A stretch of DNA of 64,000 bases from Eustoma russellianum (lineage: Eukaryota; Streptophyta; Magnoliopsida; Gentianales; Gentianaceae), in contig AP025054.1 in assembly GCA_036186865.1 (NCBI GenBank), positions 25,425,424-25,489,423 on the forward strand, written 5' to 3'. This document shows, one piece after another, positions 1 through 10,300 of this stretch. How positions within the stretch are numbered: position 1 is the stretch's first letter; every line of letters starts with the position of its first letter. The position numbers and the translations under genes are program-made. The notes below the pieces were generated by a model. That model was not told the origin of the DNA and ran no database searches. It saw nothing but the letters and a program-made list of their open reading frames with translations.

Positions 1-452
1 ATGTATTTCATGGTAGTTTATTGTATTCTTGCTGGGTGATTTTTATCACTCACACTTTTATTTTTCCCCTGAGCCAGAAAATGCCAAGATAGAATGGATC
101 GAAGATGAGCCGAGGGTACCTTATCCATAGGCGGGGAATATGAAGGGAGCTAAGCTTAAGGACTTCTGTGCAGCAAAGACGTTTGTATTATGAACTATGT
201 TCGGACTCTTTGGACTTTGATTATGTCGTTTTGTAGGATCGCTACTTTGGGAACTTAGTAATTTCGTAATGCATGTTTGTTTCGAAAAGTTTTTAATTCT
301 GCCTAAATTTTACTACCATGTTAAGTGTTAGCATGGGAGTCTATGGCTTATGTTATGGATTTTCGCATGTTATGCATGACGCTTTGTACTCTCCTTAGTG
401 AAGTACGGCGGGTGCACCGTATTCGGACGAGGTCCGGGTGAGGGGCGCTACA
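1..452 (+). repeat. 3' end of a Ty3/gypsy-type LTR
   Basis: The last 60 bases (CTCCTTAGTGAAGTACGGCGG through GGGGCGCTACA, here described in parts) match, with substitutions, the end of the solo LTR at 38539 and the reverse complement of the G1 LTR edge at 2767. The upstream stretch with GTGATTTTTATCACTCAC also resembles 38110-38150. I infer the right end of an LTR in plus orientation, cut on the left by the window edge. It abuts the caulimovirid relic directly and no primer-binding site follows, so it is a solo LTR or a truncated element. Confidence 0.7.
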
Positions 453-1036
453 CATATCACCTCTGATCCTGGTTTGTAATCATAACCATGAGTTTTGATA
501 TTTAAAGTTAATGCATCACAAACATTAACATCTGATAATGATAATCTTAAATTTGGATATATATTAAAATATACTGGACCATGAACCAGTGATGATTGTA
601 TTATACCAATCAATGATTTTTTCCAATTATTATTTCTAGCATCTCTTAAAGATGCTAAAAAGCTTTCTGGCAAACCTTCTAATGTCAAAGGTTTAAAAGC
701 TACTTGAACTAAGCCAATATGAATAAATTTATAATTAAATTTATATGTACTTAATTCTTTATCATTAAGTAATTTTATTATCATATCATCTTTATTAATA
801 GATATAGTTGATTCAGTAGTTTTAACTACCTGCTTCAACCCTTACTTCTCAAAAGTTCCTAATTGATAAACTATTTTATAGTCTACCTTAGGAATTGTCC
901 ATTTATTAAGTAAGTCTATATTATGAGGAATAGTATATTCTTCTTCAATACTGTTTTTAACAGTATCCTCATTCTTGATTATATTCATCAAGAGAATATG
1001 CGTTGAACTTTACCATATATCTAACTATTATCCATG
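453..1036 (-). pseudogene. Endogenous caulimovirid relic, movement protein region
   Basis: The minus strand from 838 down to 453 encodes about 128 residues of a 30K-type movement protein of Caulimoviridae, with the conserved blocks FIHIGLVQVAFKPL, SSLVHGPVYFNIYPN and ALTLNIKTHGY. In the virus this protein takes the genome through plasmodesmata. The relic is not functional: an in-frame TAA lies at 844-842, the stretch 845-1030 holds further stops and frame breaks, and the 3' side is lost where an LTR begins at 452. The order primer site, about 190 nt, movement protein fits caulimovirids whose movement protein comes first in the genome (florendovirus or petuvirus type, an inference). No capsid or polymerase part is present. 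Confidence 0.75.
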
Positions 1037-1048
1037 GCTCTGATACCA
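1037..1048 (-). other. tRNA-Met primer-binding site of the caulimovirid relic
   Basis: The minus strand reads TGGTATCAGAGC, the complement of the 3' end of plant initiator tRNA-Met. This site primes minus-strand synthesis in caulimovirids and marks genome position 1. It lies just upstream of the movement-protein relic in the right orientation, which supports a viral rather than LTR-element origin, although copia and gypsy elements use the same primer. Confidence 0.75.
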
Positions 1049-1154
1049 ATTATTAAAAAACAAGAACAAGAGAAACTAAGACTAAATGTAGAAATAAATC
1101 AATTATTAGAAAACAAGAACAAGAGAAACTAAGACTAAATGTAGAAATAAATAA
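1049..1154 (+). repeat. 53-bp direct tandem duplication
   Basis: The core AACAAGAACAAGAGAAACTA and the bases around it occur twice with a period of 53 bp (CAAG at 1061 and 1114), almost without change. The duplication sits immediately upstream, in viral sense, of the primer site, so it may derive from the viral intergenic region or have arisen after integration. Confidence 0.8.
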
Positions 1155-1266
1155 ACATAATTATTAATTTCTCTTCATCATACTAAAAAAATTCATTCAG
1201 GGTCCTAGGAATATTTTTACACAGATTAAATCTGGCTATGAATCTTATTATAATCCTCAGTACGCT

Positions 1267-1306
1267 ACACGTAAGATATATATGCATACATACATACATA
1301 CATACA

Positions 1307-1342
<36 letters not shown>

Positions 1343-1361
1343 TATATATATCTTACGTGTA
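1267..1361. repeat. (ACAT)n and (AT)n microsatellite inside an inverted repeat
   Basis: A run of ACAT units (about 1285-1336) passes into (AT)n. It is bracketed by ACACGTAAGATATATAT at 1267-1283 and its exact reverse complement near 1345-1361, so the strand can fold with the microsatellite as loop. A third partial copy, ATATCTTACGTGCACAC, lies near 1460. The short open frames over this region have microsatellite composition and are not genes. Confidence 0.8.
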
Positions 1362-2027
1362 TATATATATGTGTATATTGTGCGTGTGTGTATATATTGT
1401 GTTTGTGCACATACGGACACACAAGTGTATACATATATGTGTATTTGTATCTATATCCATATATCTTACGTGCACACATACATACACACATATATTTAGA
1501 TAGCAGTGAACTATATCATTTCTAATAGATAATTATGGTCGATTTGTCAGCATAGTATTATTTACATTGAGTTGACAAATCAATTATGAAAATATTTTTA
1601 AGATGTAAGGAATGTGTTATCAGAAAAATTTATAGTTTTTCACTTTTTTCTTAAAATTCCGAAAGCGATTCGGACCGAGTTTCTCGATCAGAAAAATGGC
1701 ACTCAACTAAATAAATCTAAATGTTTTTCGCTTGCAGTGAACTTTATAGGTTTTAATAAATAACTACTAAACATCGAATAGTAATCCGTAACCAATATGA
1801 TAAATATAAATTTTTTTTACAATAGTTATTGAGTCTGGTATGGAGATAATGTATCATGTCTTATGAAATTGGTCACGTCTAGTATGAAAATATCGTATCA
1901 TGTCGTTTTGGAATAGGGTTGTTTTATATTGTTTTCTCCATTTTTATGTTTCTATTTCCAATGGAGTGAAATACGCACTCTTCTTTGACTTTGAAATATG
2001 ATAGGATAAAGCAAAATGACTCACTAA
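1362..2027. other. AT-rich stretch without recognised gene
   Basis: After further TATG/TGTG-rich sequence to about 1500, the rest is AT-rich. I see no coding pattern, RNA gene or repeat family that I recognise. Confidence 0.5.
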
Positions 2028-2077
2028 ATTAGCTGCGCTTCTTATATTATGAATTAGCTGCGCTTCTTATATTATGA
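2028..2077 (+). repeat. 25-bp perfect tandem duplication
   Basis: A 25-bp unit starting ATTAGCTGCGCTTCTTATAT is repeated head to tail without change (2028-2052 and 2053-2077). It looks like a simple replication or repair duplication. The 260 bp that follow, up to the exon at 2347, hold nothing I recognise. Confidence 0.85.
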
Positions 2078-2346
2078 AGTAGCAGTTGATCGACACGGCT
2101 TAGATGCATCATTATGTGTCATTAGGAAGCAACCTTCGTGTGTTTCTAACACATAAGTATGGTTGTGTACATTCGAGTCTTATCCCGTCATAGACTCGAG
2201 CTTCTAAGTCAATGGAGTACCGTTGTTATTGTTCATTTTCCTATCTTTTCATCAAACAACAAATAACTACTGACATAATTGATTGTTACTCCATAATTAT
2301 TTTAAAATTTTAGGTAGGAGAGGTGCAGTAAAATCTATTTACTTAC

Positions 2347-2506
2347 CATCTTTTTGAGGAAGAACTGGAACGACAGGGCTTGCCGGTGTCGGAGCAGGAG
2401 CCGGAGATGACATGGGAGATATCAGTTGTTGTTGCAAGGTCACCGGGAACAGGACAACCATAAGCAGCAGCAAAGATGTCATTAAACAATTCTTGAAGAA
2501 AAACAT
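2347..2506 (-). CDS. First exon of a putative small secreted Pro-rich (AGP-like) peptide
   Basis: I start at the ATG at 2506 (minus). The exon encodes about 53 residues: a basic N-terminus, a hydrophobic signal-peptide-like core (SLLLLMVVLFPV), then a Ser/Ala/Thr-Pro stretch (SPAPAPTPASPVVPVLP) like the O-glycosylated motifs of arabinogalactan proteins. It ends exactly at a strong splice-donor consensus, GATG/GTAAGT (donor at 2341-2346), so the frame probably continues in an exon to the left that I cannot place. A frame upstream of the ATG opens at GTG and is a less likely start. The G1 element begins about 260 bp upstream and may have displaced the promoter. Chance open frame is the main alternative. 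Confidence 0.4.
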
Positions 2507-3460
2507 TGTGGTTGTAATATGAAATACTCCCACTTCTCTGGAAACCCTATGGATTATGGCTTCAAGCTCAGAAAAATCTGGTATTTATTGAACTATACAG
2601 ACCGCATAAGTCCAGAAGTGGTTTTTACAAAAAAAAAAAAAAAAAAAAGAATTATAAAAGAACGCAAAAAAAGGGCAAAAGCAAGGGAAGAAAAGCTCCA
2701 CACAGAAAAAGCAACTTTTATCTGGGACCCTGATGCATGGGGTTGTGAGAAAAAGAGGATCATATGTGTAGCGCCCCGACCCGGACAGCGGAATCCGACC
2801 CGGTGCACCCGTCGTAGCTTACTGAGAAGACTACAAGACGTCTCATCTCTCGAATACACATCATCAATGACGTAAGAGAAATAAGCGCGGAAACATATCT
2901 CATAAATCTAAATCATCAAAGCAATACGTCAAAGACAACCTGAATACCCAAATGTATATGGTCGCAGCCATCTAACCTCCAATGAAATAAAACCAGAATT
3001 AACAGAAACTATCTAGTCAAATCTCTCCATACGACCTATGCATCCCATTCTGCCCACTCGCCGTCATCCTCAATGAAAATCATATCATAACTGGGTTCAT
3101 CTGCAAGATCAAAGGCAGTACCCTTAGCGAAAAACGCTAGCAAGTAACCCGCTTATAAGACATACGGGATCAACACATGGCAAGACATGAGTAATATGTA
3201 ATTCAAGGGACTTGAGGGGCACATGTCTTGTAAACTTTCAAACGTAGAATTGAATAACGTAGTAAAGCAAGTACAACCATTTGTTCACATTTAAGAATTC
3301 GTAGGCATTCAGGTACCACACACGTTCATACCACATTGACTCTCGTGATGCATGCCAAAAGATGCACTACACTACACATTCACATATGCATGAACGCTTT
3401 CTCTTTCGAAACAGTGCAATGCATGTCACAATGTCCGGTCACTTCACATAACTTTATACC

Positions 3461-3681
3461 CTGTAACGCGCCCCGGCTTATATTTCCATCCCGGTTTACG
3501 TTACAGCCAACTTTATACCCTGTAATGCACCTCGGCTTATATTTCCATCCCGAGTAGCATTACAGACAACTTTATACCCTGTAACGCGCCCCGGCTTATA
3601 TTTCCATCCCGGTTTACGTTACAGCCTTTTGTGCCCTACAATGCGCCCCGGCTTAAATTTCCATCCCGGTTTACATTGCAG
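3461..3681. repeat. Four tandem 57-59-bp units, each a hairpin
   Basis: Units start at 3461, 3520, 3579 and 3636. Each has outer stem arms about 30 nt apart: CTGTAACG/CGTTACAG in units 1 and 3, CTGTAATGC/GCATTACAG in unit 2 and CTACAATG/CATTGCAG in unit 4. An inner stem (CTCGG/CCGAG in unit 2, CCGG/CCGG elsewhere) closes over the loop CTTATATTTCCATC. Where the units differ in the stems, most differences change both partners, so pairing is kept. The role is unknown. Confidence 0.85.
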
Positions 3682-4192
3682 GTCACCTTCGCAAATCTGT
3701 GCCGAAGCACCTTTCTTTTCAAGTCAATATGCAAATGCACGTGCCATGATGCAAGACTCCTCTCTTCATTCTCACTTCTCATTCTCGTATGCAAGTCACA
3801 TTCATATTTCATGTACACATGCGCAAGTACAAGCAACACACAAGCTTTCATTCACCGACTTACACATCATGACTTAGGCTTCAACCATCTCGTCAACACT
3901 TAGTCTTGACTCTAAGGTTCGTAACCTAAGGCAAGTATCCCTAACCATCCATCATTGAACTCTCAATCACCTCGTACGTTCATCTCCTAACCCTTCTAAG
4001 TCATCCACGTTGAACTCCGATTTGAATACCCTTCAAATTCTCCAAACTTGATTCACCATCTTAAGTCATGTTCCCAAGACTTAGACTAGTCATATTCAGG
4101 TCCTAAGAAGTCCCTAAGGTCACCCAAAGGATCCCCTAGCTTCCCTCTTTCTTCCCTTGCTTTCCCACAAAACTGGTTGACGTCATACCCTG

Positions 4193-4425
4193 ACGTCGAT
4201 CGATCGACGTACGTCATACCCTGACGTCGATCGATCGACGTCCATCTGAGGCACGTCGATCTCTCACTCAATCTACGTCGATCGATCGACGTTCATCTGA
4301 GGCACGTCGAACTCTCACTCATCCTACGTCGATCGATCTACGTCCTTCTGAGGCACGTCATACCCTCACTTGCTATACGTCGATCGATCGACGTACGTCA
4401 TACCCTGACGTCGATCGATCGACGT
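4193..4425. repeat. Array of six 18-bp palindromes
   Basis: The perfect palindrome ACGTCGATCGATCGACGT occurs at 4193, 4224, 4275, 4377 and 4408. A sixth copy at 4326 has one change (GATCTACGT). Spacers share CATCTGAGGC and CATACCCTG. The array lies in the LTR, so it is present twice in G1. Confidence 0.92.
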
Positions 4426-5291
4426 CCCCCTTCCAGAACACCATTCTGCAATTTTCTGCAGAAACTGCAGAAATAACCCCCAATTCGACCCCAACTTCCT
4501 TCAAAACCATTCCAAGCCTATTTCCCACTATCAATCCATCCTAAAATCACCCAAGACAACATCTTTAGCATACGATTCACGGATTCAAGCCTAGCACTCC
4601 AAGTACTTATCAAATCAACCCAAAGATCAAATCTTTCCACTCTCCCCTCCCTTCAACCACCATCATCAACAAGTAGGGTTCAAGGGATTGGGATTTACAT
4701 GATCTCACATAAACAACAATCAACGAACAAGATTTCAACATATAATGGCCAAATCTCAAACCAAAACACATAGATCTCACAAATAGATTCACATAGAGAA
4801 ATTACTGCATGGTGATCCAAATTGATATCAAAATAGGCCCTTTATCTTTCACAAAACGTAAGAACTTATAACCAGATTACTTGCCTTTGATTACTCGAAA
4901 ACGGATTGGAGAACGGACGGAGTTTGGATCAAAACCTGACGGTGTCTTCCTCTCCTACACCTTTGGGGAAACGGCTAGGGCTTAGGGGGAGCAAGGAGTC
5001 GACGTTTTTTTTTTCTGAGGGATGGGAAAAACTGACGTTCAGTCAGTTTATATATGGGAATGGGAAAGTTTGGTGTTTCTAAATTATATCCTTAATCGAA
5101 TTTATCTTAAAGGATAAACCTTAATTATTTAATTCTAAATTAAATATAAATAAATTCTAATATTAAATCCCCTCATTAATTTCTAATTAATCCTCATATA
5201 AATGCCTAATTTATTTCCGTTGACCGCCATTAATTTCTGTGAAATCCTTCTTTGTCTTTTAACTACCCTACGGAGGGTGCGGGGCATAACA

Positions 5292-5305
5292 TTCCACCCC
5301 CCTTA
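5292..5305 (-). other. G1 polypurine tract
   Basis: The minus strand reads TAAGGGGGGTGGAA directly before the TGTTATGCCCC start of the LTR. This is the plus-strand primer site for an element on the minus strand. Confidence 0.85.
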
Positions 5306-8092
5306 CAAAAAGTTTCGTCCTCGAAACTTGTGTGTTACGAAATTAATGGCTTAGTATAGCCCTTCCTAAACTATTTACTTTGGTCATGACCGAAATTAGT
5401 ATCCCTTGCGTATTCCGATATGGTACCCATTTCACTTCCTCGGTACAGGACTAAGTTCTCAAATCATTCAGTGTGTAAGCACACAATGTACTCTTTAAAT
5501 CCATTGTCCTCTGCCTGATAGATCGTAACCTATTCTTGTATAGTCCTCGAATCAACCTTAAGTGTAACGTCAATATACACGCTTCATGACTTAATCGTCG
5601 GTCTATATCGAACTTATAGTTGCCATCCTGATCAACCCTCTAAAATCAGTTCTTAAGTGTATTACAATCCTTAACTCAACGCCTTGCTCACAAGACTCAT
5701 CCCTAAGGCCATATGTATTTTTCGAAATACGTTGTACTCTAGTACGATTTAATTTAGTCAATACTACGTCCCTTAAGGTGCTCTAGTCCTTATGCGATTC
5801 AATCCTCAGTCCTTGCTAATGAGTGCTTACAATCTTCCACTTACCCACTTGACGTGTATCACCTAGCTTATCGAAATCTACGATCCCGATTCATAAACTT
5901 ATCCCATATGATTTACCATTAAATACTCAACCATACTAACCTCCTTTGTGTATGCCAATACGGTAACCGTTACCCCTCCTTAATGCAACTAAGTCTTCAA
6001 AAGCAATTCTTATATACTTATCAACTAGCTCTATGATCATGCTCTTAATCTCTCATAGATACCGTCATAAGCCTAGTATACGAACTACATGTATGGACAT
6101 GCTTCTTTTTAAATAAAATGCAGTTTAAGTGGCTATAATTCAAAATATAGCTTCGATTAGTTATACAGTATTTCTAATTTTTTTTTTGTAAACATGCGAG
6201 CTAAAATATTATAAAATCGTCTTCGCAAATGTTGATTCACATGACCTCTTATATAAAAAAAAGACTAACTTGTTCGCAAGAATGTCTCAAACGAGGAAGA
6301 AAAGAATATATATGGGCATATCCTACTCTCAAGAGTGTTTCAGGTAGGACCTCCTTAACACCATTTGAAACTCAACGACATGAAGTTTAATAAAATAATT
6401 TGGAAGTGGCATATCTCTTTTAAAAAGAATGTACGTTTTGCAACTACTTTTGTCTCGTAAACTATTAGGTAACTTCGTAGAAAGCAGGTGATAATTCCAA
6501 GGATAAGATGCTTGCGATATCGATAATCAACAACTCTCATCATTTTAACAAAATAAACATGGTGAAACGAAAATTTGCGAAATAATACCAAAAATATATA
6601 GACATATTGTTTTTCAAATCCTCAACATTTTAAAATGTATCTATTTTTCAGAGTTTGTCAATAGTAGTTGAAATTCCATCAGGTGGAAATACGAAGGCGG
6701 AACAAAATATAGCATTGTTAAGTTAGCAGACTATACAAATAAGCACCCTAATTAAAATACTTAGAAACATTGAAAAAAATCTTTGAAAGATAAGGTATAT
6801 CTTGGCGTATGTGCTCATGTATAAATACTTAACCACTTGAAAAATATTTGCCCATACTTCATATAATTTCTATGATTCACTCTTACGGTCAAGGTAAATT
6901 CTACCTAAGTACCGTAACTTATAGGTCTAATGTTCGTCTATTCATGCTAACATCTTTAGCTGAGACTGTCCAATCTTAGCATGACAGACTAGATATTAAT
7001 CGTCTTAAGGTATTCTCATTCACCGTACTTCCATGGGCCACCCTGATCCATTGCACTTCTCACTGGGTTGTTTTTTTTTAACTGCTAATACTAACTCCGT
7101 TAAATCTCACCTGAAAAGCAATCATTACTTGTTCATGCTGGCTCCCTTGCAATTTCAAGCCAACCCGACTCAAGCCAAGTAACCCATTGTTTCTAGGGGT
7201 TCATCACTTAGCGAAAGATTTTGTGACACTCTATTGCTCCACAGTGTAAAATATAATCGATTCTCATATGTCGCTACCGATCAATATTGACAATGAGTCT
7301 AATATGATCGGCCTATTTTGGTAATTCTAAAATTGACATCTTAATTGTAAACTATAAACTCCGTTGACAGTATCTTTCACTAACTCTACTGATCGTAATG
7401 CTTATAAATCGTTGCTTAATTTCTGTCATGCTACTATAAATCCTCCCTTAGTATTTACTCCACTATTACTATTCATTTCTTAGTAGCTATGGTCCCAACT
7501 TAGTCCTATGCCAACTATGGTATTACCGTCCAGGTAAGAATATGGACCTTCTCTAGTTTACCCTAGTGGTGTCAGGTGCTATATTACAATTATGGTAAGG
7601 GAGCCCGAGTTACTGCCTGACCCGGTAATATGGATCTAAGGTTTGTACTAGGATGTTCTGATTGACATCATAATTCATTCAAATCAATTATATACTGTTC
7701 AACTAGGGTTACTAAGATCACGACTTAGAGAGTTGTGATCAACCTTAGGTAAGGGAGAATGTTATGGGATATCTTAGATATACGTCTTTCCAAAACCGTT
7801 GGCCCTCTATAGTTAGGATCATAACTTATTTCTAGTAGCGTTCTTAGCATCATCATTCTTACCTCTAAGATCGCATCTTATTACATAATCAACACTTATT
7901 ACTACTTTTGTACTTATGTCTAAAGTCAACTCTTAATCAAGATCGTTACTTATGTCTAGGATCGTGACTTATGTGCAGAATCATCGCTTATAACTGAGGT
8001 CAGTGCCTATGTTCATGATCACCTTAAGTTCAAATCATCACGTAGGTCTGAGATTGTGTCTTAAGGGTAAACTCGTCAGTTATTTTCTAATA
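5306..8092 (-). other. G1 internal region without coding capacity
   Basis: The stretch is AT-rich with stops in all frames; I find no pol motifs. Two related segments near 5402-5462 and 5942-6001 share the pattern CTTTGTGTATnCCnATA-GGTA-CC and suggest an old internal duplication. The part next to the gag stub carries degenerate short repeats, listed separately. Confidence 0.6.
7800..8060 (+). repeat. Degenerate short tandem repeats in G1
   Basis: A loose unit of about 24 bp, roughly CTAaGATCgTtaCTTATgT, recurs many times (for example AAGATCGTTACTTATGTCTA and AGGATCGTGACTTATGTGCA in succession). More copies lie on the other side of the gag stub at about 8525-8600, so the stub sits within a repeat-built non-coding region. 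Confidence 0.6.
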
Positions 8093-8365
8093 TCAGGGCC
8101 TGGAGAAGTACGGCGTGCGATGGGGCCGTATCCTCAGAGTGGTTCCCTTAAAGGTTGGGACGTGCACGCTTCGCATCTCCTCAGTGTAATACCCTATGCT
8201 ACGCCGAGGCGGTGGTAGAGGAGGGGGTTGCTGCTGCTGCTGAGCAACATCTTGCGCTATCACTGTGATAGCATCTATCAGTGCCCGGGGTACTGACACT
8301 GGTGGTGGTGTAGGGTTCTCGTCCCCATTGCCACTGTTTCCTTGGTTGTCACTTTTGGGAGGCAT
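8093..8365 (-). pseudogene. Gag N-terminal stub of G1
   Basis: The ATG at 8365 lies 266 nt from the primer site in element sense. It opens 90 codons beginning MPPKSDNQG, with a Gln/Pro-rich stretch and then VHVPTFKGTT, which resembles the segment just before the capsid-like domain of Ty3/gypsy Gag (the F-x-G-T motif). The frame then stops; the capsid domain, zinc knuckle and pol are missing. It may persist because the start of gag often carries packaging signals (inference). Confidence 0.55.
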
Positions 8366-8630
8366 TTTTCTGCAAAATCAACGCTTATTAGCATTCAGTA
8401 ATTCCAAAAATATAAGTACTGAAAGCCCCTATGCGTTGTACAAGGTAGAATTTGTACCCTAAGTAGAGTAACATTCATTGATTAACTTTTATCGCGCTCG
8501 CACACACCCAGCCCAATCAAACTTATGTCTAAGATCATATACTTAGACCTAAATATCAACTTAAGGTGAAGATCATTGCTTAAGACTCTACTTGTCATAA
8601 CCTAGGTCTCCGAGGTAGATCTGAAGCCTA

Positions 8631-8643
8631 GGCTCTGATACCA
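8631..8643 (-). other. G1 primer-binding site (tRNA-Met)
   Basis: The minus strand reads TGGTATCAGAGCC two bases downstream of the LTR end at 8646. It complements the 3' end of initiator tRNA-Met and fixes the element's orientation as minus. Confidence 0.9.
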
Positions 8644-9339
8644 CCTGTAGCGCCCCGACCCGGACAGCGGAATCCGACCCGGTGCACCCGTCGTAGCTTA
8701 CTGAGAAGACTACAAGACGTCTCATCTCTCGAATACACATCATCAATGACGTAAGAGAAATAAGCGCGGAAACATATCTCATAAATCTAAATCATCAAAG
8801 CAATACGTCAAAGACAACCTGAATACCCAAATGTATATGGTCGCAGCCATCTAACCTCCAATGAAATAAAACCAGAATTAACAGAAACTATCTAGTCAAA
8901 TCTCTCCATACGACCTATGCATCCCATTCTGCCCACTCGCCGTCATCCTCAATGAAAATCATATCATAACTGGGTTCATCTGCAAGATCAAAGGCAGTAC
9001 CCTTAGCGAAAAACGCTAGCAAGTAACCCGCTTATAAGACATACGGGATCAACACATGGCAAGACATGAGTAATATGTAATTCAAGGGACTTGAGGGGCA
9101 CATGTCTTGTAAACTTTCAAACGTAGAATTGAATAACGTAGTAAAGCAAGTACAACCATTTGTTCACATTTAAGAATTCGTAGGCATTCAGGTACCACAC
9201 ACGTTCATACCACATTGACTCTCGTGATGCATGCCAAAAGATGCACTACACTACACATTCACATATGCATGAACGCTTTCTCTTTCGAAACAGTGCAATG
9301 CATGTCACAATGTCCGGTCACTTCACATAACTTTATACC

Positions 9340-9560
9340 CTGTAACGCGCCCCGGCTTATATTTCCATCCCGGTTTACGTTACAGCCAACTTTATACCCT
9401 GTAATGCACCTCGGCTTATATTTCCATCCCGAGTAGCATTACAGACAACTTTATACCCTGTAACGCGCCCCGGCTTATATTTCCATCTCGGTTTACGTTA
9501 CAGCCTTTTGTGCCCTACAATGCGCCCCGGCTTAAATTTCCATCCCGGTTTACATTGCAG
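9340..9560. repeat. Hairpin array, second LTR copy
   Basis: The four units correspond to 3461-3681, with one base change in a loop-side position (CATCTCGG for CATCCCGG). All stem pairs are unchanged. Confidence 0.85.
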
Positions 9561-10067
9561 GTCACCTTCGCAAATCTGTGCCGAAGCACCTTTCTTTTCA
9601 AGTCAATATGCAAATGCACGTGCCATGATGCAAGACTCCTCTCTTCATTCTCACTTCTCATTCTCGTATGCAAGTCACATTCATATTTCATGTACACATG
9701 CGCAAGTACAAGCAACACACAAGCTTTCACCGACTTACACATCATGACTTAGGCTTCAACCATCTCGTCAACACTTAGTCTTGACTCTAAGGTTCGTAAC
9801 CTAAGGCAAGTATCCCTAACCATCCATCATTGAACTCTCAATCACCTCGTACGTTCATCTCCTAACCCTTCTAAGTCATCCACGTTGAACTCCGATTTGA
9901 ATACCCTTCAAATTCTCCAAACTTGATTCACCATCTTAAGTCATGTTCCCAAGACTTAGACTAGTCATATTCAGGTCCTAAGAAGTCCCTAAGGTCACCC
10001 AAAGGATCCCCTAGCTTCCCTCTTTCTTCCCTTGCTTTCCCACAAAACTGGTTGACGTCATACCCTG

Positions 10068-10300
10068 ACGTCGATCGATCGACGTACGTCATACCCTGAC
10101 GTCGATCGATCGACGTCCATCTGAGGCACGTCGATCTCTCACTCAATCTACGTCGATCGATCGACGTTCATCTGAGGCACGTCGAACTCTCACTCATCCT
10201 ACGTCGATCGATCTACGTCCTTCTGAGGCACGTCATACCCTCACTTGCTATACGTCGATCGATCGACGTACGTCATACCCTGACGTCGATCGATCGACGT
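10068..10300. repeat. Palindrome array, second LTR copy
   Basis: The same six 18-bp palindromes are present as in 4193-4425, including the imperfect fourth copy. Confidence 0.92.

Larger units (their letters stand above)
2767..5291 (-). repeat. G1 LTR, left copy (3' LTR in element sense)
   Basis: The LTR is 2525 bp with TG...CA termini. It is nearly identical to 8646-11167; visible differences are a 4-bp indel near 3847, a C/T change near 3609 and homopolymer length near 5010. On the plus strand it holds, in order, the hairpin array (3461-3681), the palindrome array (4193-4425), an AT-rich part and the conserved tail GGAGGGTGCGGGGCATAACA. Confidence 0.92.

Noticed and set aside
1183..1525. 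Overlapping open frames on both strands near 1.2-1.5 kb
   Set aside because: They are translations of the ACAT/TG-rich microsatellite.
2519..2875. 118-codon plus frame running through a poly(A) stretch into the G1 LTR
   Set aside because: Crosses the G1 insertion junction and is made of an A-run (poly-Lys) and LTR sequence.
3336..3903. Several 70-90-codon frames in the G1 LTR, repeated at 9215-9752
   Set aside because: They follow the hairpin repeats and the LTR has no coding role; identity between copies only reflects LTR youth.
8003..8462. Plus frames opposite the G1 gag stub
   Set aside because: Antisense shadows of the stub and of degenerate repeats.
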